Shown: in pieces, positions 55,689 through 64,000 of the stretch
How the letters are laid out: each line of letters begins with the position of its first letter
How positions within the stretch are numbered: the first letter of the stretch is position 1
Assembly (NCBI RefSeq): GCF_032062135.1
Contig: NC_092868.1
Span: forward strand, 46,661,103-46,725,102
From: Pyxicephalus adspersus
Taxonomy: Eukaryota; Chordata; Amphibia; Anura; Pyxicephalidae
Direction of reading: 5' to 3'
Length of the DNA: 64,000 bases
Translations under genes and position numbers: made by a program
Notes under the pieces: generated by a model
Seen by the model: the letters and a program-made list of their open reading frames with translations, nothing else
The model's database searches: none
Told to the model about the DNA's origin: nothing

Positions 55689-56950
55689 GATTCCAGCTCT
55701 CTGGCTCCCAGCACTACCAGAGCTGACTTTGAATTGACTCCTCACCACTTCCTGGTAAACATTCTAGAGATAAATGTGAGATTACAACAGTTTGAAGGAG
55801 TGGCTAAAAGTTCTCCTGTTGCTGAATTTCAGTCATTCTTTTCACTGTAGACTGGTATGAGAACTTTACACTGTTAGAATTTTTATTATCATGTATATAT
55901 ATGGCACCAGCATATAACACAGTGCTGTACAGAGTCCATAGTCATGTCTAGTCTAAAACCAATCTTGGAGGAATGCCAATTCAGGGAGAAAATACACACT
56001 CTATGCAAAAACAAATTGCAAGTTCAACTAATTTTGCATTAACGTGCACCTGTTATAAGACAAAATATATTGGTTGACCCGGATGACCTCTCTTTTTGGG
56101 AATTTTAGTTCCCTGGTATTTTATGGATTCTTTTACCTAACTAGGAAATAGTGGAGTGATGTAGATTAATAGAAACTCTTACTGAGCAAATTAGTCTGGG
56201 ATACAATAAGATCTACTTGTTTAAAGTCTAAAGATTCTCTTTATTTAGAGAGCATTTTTGAAAGGGGGTGTAGTTAGGGTAAATAATAATATTCATAAAA
56301 ATTTAAGGCTAAAGGGACATTTGACTAGGTCCTGAGTAGTTAAAAGGTACTTCTACCTACATACTTAACATTCCTGTTGGCCCATGTGTTGAAAGTTCAT
56401 CATATTGCTGATATCTGACACTTCTGCATGTGCTGTTCTTGCATCTAGACATAGGTGACCTCTTTACACTCCAGCTGATGCATCAGGATAAAATGACCCA
56501 GAAAGCCAAGCACTTTTTGTAATCCAGAATACATTGTATTAATGCAGAAAGCCAGAGATCTTCTCTTCAGTCTGCATTCTCAGAGGATGAAAGATGACAC
56601 TTTGGGTCAAGAATCAGGGGGATGAGTTGGGCTTTAAAAGTGAAAAAAAAGTTGTTAAAAATATCAATCTTTGCACAGTTAAAATATTTAAAAATTGATA
56701 TTCAGCGTTTCGCACAAAGCCCAACATATGCATACAAGCATATGAGAACAAGAAAATCTAAGCAATATATCTGGTCATAGTCCAGGCCAAGGACCAATCT
56801 ATTCTATGTCCTATCTTGGCTAGGCTATCAGTGTCATGATAACTTGGAACACAATGCTCTCTAAACTGTCAGGGTGACCTTTCCTTATAATATCTTACAT
56901 ATTGTTACACCTGAATAATACATACACCCTATATGTACATCACTGGAAAC
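55689..56950. other. Intergenic DNA upstream of aadacl4-like gene 1
   Basis: No convincing TATA box or CpG-rich stretch near the start. Short LINE-tail-like text (GGCACCAGCATATAACACAG) at about 55,905. No gene recognised. Confidence 0.45.
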
Positions 56951-56954
56951 ATTT

Positions 56955-57560
56955 ATATAGTTACATAGTAGGTTAGGTTAAAAAAAGACAGAAAAAAAGT
57001 AAAAAAAAAAGACAAAAAGTCCATCAAGTTCAACCCCTAGGGAAATAAACATATCCCAGATATAAAACCCTATAAGACATAGTTAGTCCAGGGGAAGGCA
57101 AAAAAAACCCTGGTACAATTTGCTCCAACAGGGGAAAAAAAAAACCTTGATTCCATGATTGATTCCATGAGGCAATCGGATGTTCCCTGGATCAAAAGTC
57201 ATTGTTATCTTTACTTTAAAGCAAGTTATATTTTGTGCTTCTAGAAATCATCCAGCTTTTTCTTAAAGCAATCTATAGTAGTTGCTGAATCTGCTTCCTG
57301 AGGGAGCCGATTCCACATTTTCACAGACCTTACAGTGAAGAATCCCTTCCTTATCCGGAGCTTAAACTTCTTTTCCTCCAGACACAAAGAATGCCCTCTT
57401 GTCCTTTGTAATGATCTCAAAGTAAATAATGGGGAAGAGAGTTCTTTATATGGACCATTTATATATTTTACAGGGTGATCATATCCCCCCTTATACGTCT
57501 CTTCTCAAGGGAGAATAGATTCAGTTCAGCTAATCTCTCCTCATAGCTGAGCTCCTCCAT
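56955..57560. repeat. Dispersed amphibian-type repeat (CCATCAAGTTCAACC family)
   Basis: Contains AAAGTCCATCAAGTTCAACC, AATTTGCTCCAACAGGGG, GAATCCCTTCCTTATCCGGA and GGGTGATCATATCCCCCCTT, text I associate with a high-copy frog repeat. A fragment occurs at about 34,480. Confidence 0.65.
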
Positions 57561-57584
57561 TACTTTTATTAATTTAGTTTGTTT

Positions 57585-57955
57585 TTTGTTAAGTGCAACA
57601 CAGTTTTTTTTTAAATCGAGAACTAATGGGAGCGCAAAGCCTACATCATGCATCTCGGGAGGCTCTTGGGTGTTCCTTCTGTGCATGCGTCTCGGGCATG
57701 TGCAGATGGAGCATTTTCGTTAGAAGGGAAAACTTTTTTTCTTTTTTCAATGTCACCCAATCTCGAGCCCTGGGTTGGGTGACGTAGGTGGAAGAACCGG
57801 AAAGAAGAGCCGAAGATGGCAGTGCTAGAAGCGCCGGCCCGAAGACGGATACCGGGAAGACGCGTGACCCGATGGAAGAGACCTTCGGATGGATCGGACT
57901 ACCCTGCAGGATTTTTTGTGTTTTGGGGGATTTTGAGTTTAGTTTCTCTTTAAGT
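57585..57955. mobile_element. AAAGCGGAACTAAACC-end MITE, copy 3 (inverted)
   Basis: The right end reads TTTTGAGTTTAGTTTCTCTT, the complement of the left end at 20,455. Contains CATCTCGGGAGGCTCTTGGG as in the 20-kb copy. Confidence 0.7.
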
Positions 57956-58019
57956 TTGTTAAGGCCAGCAGTGAACCTTTCATCTTTGCTTCTTTTTAGT
58001 CTGCTTAGAATACCATTTA

Positions 58020-58490
58020 AGTGTAACTATACTAAAAAAAAAAAGTCACCCTTATCTTTACTTCTGCAGAGCCCCCCAATCCTTCCACATCTTGCCTTGA
58101 TTCTGTCCCTTGCCGTCTTGTAATCCTTGTTCCTCCCGGCGCCATATTTTTACTTCTTCAGGCTACATCACCCTGTCTCGCACTATGCAGGCTTAAGGTC
58201 GGGTAAAGTAACCAGTGGTAACTGATCAGAGCTTTTTTTTCAGTGACCGGAGAAGCCATTTCTGCACATACCCAAAGATCGTAAGGAGCCGCCCAAAGCT
58301 TTCTGGGATAACTGATGTATGTATACTAGGAGGCTCTGCGCTCCCAGTCTTTACCGTTGCGGCAGTAAAGACAGAAGAGGAGGGGCTTCCCTCCTTTTAA
58401 AAAAAAAAAAGAAGGTAATTTTTACTTAAAAAGGGTTATCTACCCTTTTCGATAAAGTAAAATTTTGGGTGATAAGCCCGCTTTAACTGC
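58020..58490. mobile_element. AAAGCGGAACTAAACC-type MITE, copy 4
   Basis: Carries AAAGGGTTATCTACCCTTTT and AGGAGGCTCTGCGCTCCCAG near its right end, in the order of the 20- and 47-kb copies; the left end is diverged. Confidence 0.6.
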
Positions 58491-59014
58491 AACTTTTCAT
58501 ATTTGTTCAATGAGTGCAAAAAATACCTGCAAATCCTGACAGAAATCTTGTGTACTGATAACCACGTGATTTCTGCCTGTGAGAAAAACATATTGAACCA
58601 TCAAATCTAGGGACTTCAGTATATTATATTGTGTTTGAGTATGCCTTAATGTTTTATTCATCAGTAGAGGACACCCCTGGTTCACATAAACTCCAACAAT
58701 AAAAGATGTTATTGATAATAATCAATGGATCTATTTATAAAATACAGGAAAATTCAGGCCCAAAATATTGGGAGAAGAAATGTCCCCAGACCCCGGTGGT
58801 GATGGATGCTGCTGAGCATATTAGATAACGTTTTTTTATGTGTATACGTGTAACGTGTTTTTAATGTGTAATAAGGGAAAGTTGTGAACGGATGATGGAT
58901 CAGTTTCGTGCATAGCTTTACCATTACCATACATTAGCATTAAAGCCGCAGAATAAAAAAAACAATACTTTAGTTGTATATTCCTCTAAAGCTGTAATTC
59001 AGTCTATACAAATA

Positions 59015-59478
59015 TACAGGTAGTCCTCGAGTTAAGGACATCTGCAGAAGACTCCTAGATACAAACAGGCTTCCCTGCTGTTTGTGTGAGGACAGAGGCT
59101 TGATGGGGGGAGGGGGGTGGTTTGCATGACTTGCAGAAGAAATCTTTTGCTGTTCTGCAACATCTTGTAACTCTTTAATGACCAAGGCAAACACTGCAGT
59201 TGTTTTGTTTTGTTTTTTGTTTTTTTTTTGCATATCAAAGCACAACTTGCTCCAGAAGTTTATGAATGTCTAGTCTCCATTGCTTTGTTTTTGATTAGGT
59301 ACAGTGAGGATTTTATAAAGTAACCGACACCACAGTGCCTAATACTATGTTGAGACAAACATCTGTCCTAATTACATTTATTAAAATAATGTACCTGTTC
59401 CGACTTACATACAAATTCAACTTAAGAACAAACCTACAGTCCCTATCTTGTATGTAACCTGGAGAAAACCTGTATAAC
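59015..59478. mobile_element. TIR element, second copy of the 5.7-kb repeat
   Basis: Begins TATACAGGTAGTCCTCGAGT and ends with the approximate complement (ACCTGGAGAAAACCTGTATA). Shares the CAAATTCAACTTAAGAACAA block with 5,712-6,191. Confidence 0.75.
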
Positions 59479-59777
59479 AATCACACATTTTTTTTTTTAT
59501 TCCAGGTCTCTACACTCATTTAACATGAAATAACTCATGCAGAAGCTTCCTGTAATAAAGACTGATCACTGCTGCTCTCTTTCCTTATACAGGTTAACTG
59601 GTCATGTATCCCCCCCCCCCCCCCATATAGTTATCAGCCTGTGGTGGGAGGACACAGATATGCCTAGAGGATGTATGGCATTTTAAAGCTCAATGCGTAG
59701 TTAGATAATAAACATTCTTTTGTTGGGTCATCTTACCATTTTGTTATATAGATGTTTACATTGATATTTAGAACACA

Positions 59778-60549
59778 TTAGGCATCTCTTATAAAGCTAA
59801 TAATGCCCTCCACAGCCCGTTTCCCCGATTCACAATCACTATGTTCAAAGAAGTTGGCGATTCCATGGAAGCCATCTTTAACATGGTGCCAAGTGACAGA
59901 CACCCCGTTGTCTTCCAGGCGTTTCTTGTAGAGTATACCATCACTGCAGAGAACATCAAACTCACAAGTTAAAATATAAGATTTTGGTAGCAGGCGAAAC
60001 ACAGAGTCCTCAGCTACCAATGGAGAACACGAAGGTTCAAACACATGTTTGAGTTTTTCATACAAGTTTTTATCAAAAGCAAACATCACATGTGGCTTGT
60101 ATCCTCTGAGCTTGAACTCATCTGGAATATTATCAGCACTAAGCCACTTAGAGAATTTCTTCCTCAGATCAGGAGGAACATGGCTACCATTCTGAACCTC
60201 CCTTGAGATAGACAGATCCCCTTCGGCTACGTAATGCAGCATGTAGAAGAGGGTACGTTCTCGGAATAAAAGAGGCACATATTGATTTTGCTGGTATGAA
60301 GGTAAGTTGAAGTTAATGATTTGGACTGCAGGGTACATCAGCACCTGGGCCAAAGGTTTTGGAACATCCTTCCTGGTCACAAGAGCTTGTGATACACAAG
60401 CTGTTAGATTGCCACCAGCGCTGTCTCCACAGATTATAACAGAAGAGGGGTCAACACCATAGTCCTGTGCATTCTTCAGGAGATGGACGGTAGCATTCAG
60501 GCAATCTTCAAATGCTGCGGGGTATTGGTGTTTTGGTGCAAGCCGATAC
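59778..60549 (-). CDS. aadacl4: aadacl4-like gene 2, exon 4 (catalytic core)
   Basis: Acceptor TTCTTTTAG, stop TAA at 59,780-59,778. YRLAPKHQYPAAFEDCLNAT, IICGDSAGGNLTACV, CEFDVLCSDGILYKKRLEDN and KDGFHGIANFF are visible. Confidence 0.92.
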
Positions 60550-62610
60550 CTAAAAGAAATGTTGGGAATCATAACTAAAGAAAATTATCAATATTTAGTT
60601 GCATTTGTAATTCCTGAAGGTATTTCCCTTGCCTGCAACAGACTGATGACAGCTTCAGCCAAGACAGAGTCACCAACTGGAGCTCAATGATGGCATTATA
60701 TATCAAAAGGTAGAGTTTTGCTAAAAAATTATACTGTTGCTCTAGGGATCATTAAGGAAACAAATTAAAAGGCCACCTTAGATATCCCTTTTAATGGCTG
60801 CAGACCCCAAGGTATCTCCAGGTCAGCTAGAAGATGAAATCCCTACTGTTTTAAGCTCATTTGACCATCTCCTAGTTATAAATATCACAGCTCCACAGAG
60901 CATCAGTAAAAGATTTCCAAACAGCTTAATCTGGCACAATTTGATTCTAGGGAGGAGAATATCATGCTTCAGGATCTTTACTTCTGCTGCTCACAAGATT
61001 TTAAATAATACTTATTTTAAAGTGTTATATTTGCATATATCTATAGCATTGCACAAATTCATATGTTTGATTAGAAATAGAAGATTAATAAAAAAAAAAA
61101 AAAACTGCTTACCCAACTGAGACCACCACAACTCCAGCTTCTTTTGATATGTGTCGGCAAAGTCTGTCATAAAGATCTATAATATAAATAAATAAATACA
61201 GACACTGAGACAAGTAAGTGTTGTTTACTCTATTATCACCCTTCCAATCAGGTACAAAAAATGTAATGTTAACTAAGAGGAATTTAAAATAAAAAGCCTA
61301 TCAAAAATTTGTATAAGGATCTTTGCCCCTCTCGTAAAAATGAAAATCTATATCATCGAAAATATTGTCTCCCCTGCTACTAGTGTCACCAAATGCTGCG
61401 GCGATTAGGAGAAAATTAACTAAAGTCTCTTTTCTTGTAAAGAAACAACATGAGTAGGAATATCAAAACTGTGAAGAGAGGTTGTGAATCTACAAGTACT
61501 CTGATGGGGAAAGAGATAATGAAATCTTTTGGGTGAGTCAGATGGCCTTATTTTTTAAAGCTCTCCAAGGCTGGTGATAATACACCTTTATCAGTGAAGC
61601 TGGGTGATCCAGCAAACCTGAAATAGATTTATTCAAAGTCATTTGCTCTTTACTAGCAAATGTTTTGAATCTTGAACAAGATTTATTCCAGATTGGCTGG
61701 ATCACCCAGCTTCACTGATGAAGTGTATACTATCCAGCCATGAAGAGCTTTATTAAATCAGGCCCACAGAACCAAAAATAAAAGGTAATCAAGTAGAAAA
61801 CATTATTAAGGAGAGAACAGCAGGGGATTTGATGTGGCTCAAATGTTTGTATGTGATTGTACATGGTATATACAGTAGTAAAACAAAGATGAATGACTTA
61901 TATCTAGAGAGACCATGTGCATAACCCTTAATAACTTAGTGGGTGACAAGTTCTATACTATACAAAGTACAAATGACTTGATCTTAGATCTTGGTATAAT
62001 ATACTGGCTGAACTGAATGCGAGTATCGACACGTTTCGCTGGTTTAGGCTTCCTCAGGGGATTAGTGGGAAACCAGTGATAATATATATGTTTTTGTTTT
62101 GAATGTGGATGCCTCACTGACATAACTGTAATTAATGTTTCTGTATGTTTTTATGTTTTTTGCTTTTGTTAGTAATATCACTGGTTTCTGTCTTGTGGAG
62201 AAGAAGTGACAAAAGTAGGATTATCAAAACTACCATATGAGATTGGGTGTTAACAGGTATCCTGGTAGGGGAAATTTTTTGAGATAAACTCCCAAAACTT
62301 CCCAAGAAAAAGAGGATTCCTTTAGGTGAATCAGATAACTGTTTGCTAAAAAAAATGTTCTCTTTTTTTACAATATCTTCTGCTTACCAATATCTCCTAA
62401 CACAAACCCTCCTCCATGAAAGAACATAACAGCTTTTCTACCCCTGGCATAGGATTCTCGGAGCTGGTAAACTCTCACAGGCACACCTTCAAATTTAACA
62501 TTCTTTGTAAAGAGCTCTGGATCATCTTCTGATTTTATTGGAAACAATTTTGTTGAAAAGTTTGAAAGAGCAACCTCGGAAGATATTCCAAGCTTTTCAA
62601 GGGTGCTTCC
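59778..62610 (-). CDS. aadacl4: Arylacetamide deacetylase-like 4-type hydrolase, gene 2 (exon 1 outside window)
   Basis: Exons 2-4 are 62,610-62,388, 61,176-61,113 and 60,549-59,778 (223+64+772 nt); the membrane-anchor exon is not present up to base 64,000. Same splice phases as gene 1. Motifs: HGGGF (gene 1 has HGGGW), CGDSAGGN nucleophile, Asp in CEFDVLCSDG, and DGFHG. The sequence is clearly paralogous to gene 1 but diverged across the lid region and C-terminus, which suggests an older duplication and possibly a different substrate. The frames are intact and all triad residues are present, so it is probably functional. AADACL3 versus AADACL4 identity cannot be settled by eye. Confidence 0.9.
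61113..61176 (-). CDS. aadacl4: aadacl4-like gene 2, exon 3
   Basis: 64 nt encoding DLYDRLCRHISKEAGVVVVS. Donor GTAAGC is followed on the transcript by a T-rich run. Phase matches gene 1. Confidence 0.88.
61547..61766. repeat. Fold-back MITE, copy 5, in intron 2 of gene 2
   Basis: Palindromic arms TTTTTAAAGCTCTCCAAGGC and GAAGAGCTTTATTAAATCAG with GGGTGATCCAGCAAACC; same family as 14,655. Confidence 0.8.
62028..62057 (-). ncRNA. Second hammerhead-like motif (weak candidate)
   Basis: On the minus strand: CTGAGGA (62,057-62,051), a short GC/GC stem II, GAAAC (62,037-62,033) and GTGTC. Weaker pairing than the 28.7-kb motif; may be repeat debris. Confidence 0.2.
62388..62610 (-). CDS. aadacl4: aadacl4-like gene 2, exon 2 (HGGG)
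   Basis: 223 nt, acceptor TCCTCTGATTAG, donor GTAAGC. Encodes GSTLEKLGISSEVALSNF through VMFFHGGGFVLGDI. Confidence 0.9.
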
Positions 62611-64000
62611 CTAATCAGAGGAGAAAAAACAATGAAATGATTTCAAACAAGCCAGAGGATGTGCATTACTGTAACAAATCAAACTATATATCTATCTACA
62701 GCATATACATTTATAGTATGTGGACACACCTCCAAGCTCAGGTGATTTCAAGTGAAAGGCGGTGGTAATTCTAGAGCGTACTCATGGAACAGTTGGAACA
62801 CTTGGAACAGTTGCGCACTTCCAAACTCATGGTAGACTGGATCCTAATCTCCAACTCTAATGATTACCTTTACCAACAACTGAAATGTCAGTTATGAGCC
62901 AGGTCATCTCACTCAACATAAGTATCTGACTTCACAAATGTTCTTATGGTTGAGCACAAACCAGCCACAGGCACAACTAACATTATGCAGAAAATCTTCC
63001 CAGAAGAATGAAGTCTGTTTAGGTTGTGGTGGGACAGGGGGTCTTTATAATAAGACTCATCATTTTCAAATGAGATGCCCAACTAGCTCATACAGGTGTG
63101 TTTACCAAGTGTCCACCAACATTTCTGAGCCAACCAGCTCAGAAAATAGAAGACAATTTAATATAAGGAGGATTTTTAATAAGAAAACTTTTAAGACAAT
63201 TGGTGGCTATAATGCCAAAGGAATGTATTTTAAAGGTAGGTAGAGACCATAAAAGATGGTGTACCAGTTTTTCCTTTTTTGTACCCGCAAGTACACCAAA
63301 ACATGTGATTGCAGGTTGCCCAATCAGATTGTAGCTGTATCTGAGGCTGTTTGACACTGGACACACATGCTTTGATGTACCAAGTGACAAGACCTGTTCC
63401 TCCACATTAGCAACTTACACATGGTATGCTGCCAACAATAACATTTATTGGGAACAATTTATTTAGCTACACTCTGGGTTTCAGTTGCAATTTTAATTTT
63501 ATAAAGTGCCAAATTGCCAAAACTAAAACTGAATACATAAGTGTAGTTAAGATAGCAGAGAGAAACTACAAACCCCATGCAGATGGCATGCTTGATAAAG
63601 AATGAACCTTGCCCAGCAAGCCTACAATGCCTATTTCCAGGGCACTGTGTCAATGAATGATTTAGAAAAATACATACAAACCTCTCTCTGACTGCTCCGT
63701 ATTTACATATTTAATAATATTTGAATAAATATCTCAGGTCTCAGTGTAGTGCTAAATGTTCCCAACTTCATGCAGTTTTTTTAAAAATAGAGTGTGACAT
63801 TACAATACATAGAAATTGCATATTTTCTACTCTTACTTGGAATGAATTTGAAGAATGAAAGTGATTTCTACTTTGTTTAATAGGTAAGGTAGGCTTCTAA
63901 AAGCAAAAATATGCAAACATGGTTTGCAGACCCAGGTATCTCACTAGCAAGGTCCAATAAAGATAGAGGAAATTTCTGGTGGTTCAATGCTTTACCTTCA
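62611..64000. other. Start of intron 1 of aadacl4-like gene 2; no exon seen
   Basis: I looked for an exon like 55,512-55,688 (hydrophobic anchor then a DIP...P.KLR motif) and found none, so exon 1 should lie beyond the window. No repeat family was identified with confidence. Confidence 0.5.

Noticed and set aside
55689..55748. Upstream GTG start extending aadacl4-like gene 1 by 20 residues
   Set aside because: Vertebrate translation starts at ATG, and the ATG at 55,688 places the membrane anchor at the N-terminus as in the AADAC family.

Overview
The window looks like vertebrate DNA, almost certainly from a frog (anuran amphibian). All recognisable host genes have introns and lie on the minus strand. 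The spaces between them are filled with repeats typical of amphibian genomes: Tx1-type L1, CR1/L2-like LINE tails, a DIRS-like element, Ty3/gypsy remnants, Tc1, hAT and TTAA-target (piggyBac-like) elements, and many fold-back MITEs. The frog assignment is an inference from repeat content and gene content; no species can be named.

Right half (38.8-64 kb). A ciliary gene, cfap107 (C1orf158 orthologue; four exons, 228 codons), is followed upstream by two arylacetamide-deacetylase-like genes of the AADACL3/AADACL4 type. The first is complete (four exons, 413 codons, full Ser-Asp-His triad). The second has exons 2-4 in the window, and its first exon must lie beyond base 64,000. From memory, human 1p36.21 also places C1orf158 beside AADACL3/AADACL4, so this block appears to be conserved synteny. 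A consensus RFX X-box sits about 100 bases upstream of the cfap107 start codon, as expected for a cilium gene.

Left half (1-34 kb). This is a tandem array of small secreted cysteine-rich genes that I relate to the N-terminal part of CRIM1: signal peptide, IGFBP-type 12-Cys domain, Asp-rich linker, two copies of a six-Cys module, then a VWC/antistasin-like ten-plus-Cys terminal domain. Four units can be seen, read right to left: A (25.2-32.3 kb, pseudogene), B (11.9-17.8 kb, apparently intact, 282 codons), C (only the terminal exon and part of the preceding intron, 4.4-5.65 kb, broken) and D (an intact first exon at 1.9-2.2 kb; the rest is beyond base 1). A piece of 3' flank at 33.0-33.7 kb suggests an older fifth unit. 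The units share exon lengths, splice phases and flanking sequence, so they arose by segmental tandem duplication. Tc1 and TTAA elements in unit B have matching empty sites in unit A, which dates those insertions after the duplication.

How it fits together. I see no operon-like logic. The notable system is the CRIM1-derived secreted family beside the cfap107-AADACL block: symmetric phase-1 exons, fast gain and loss of copies, and one or two probably functional members. CRIM1-type domains suggest extracellular binding of growth factors (IGF- or BMP-like), but that is inference from domain family only.
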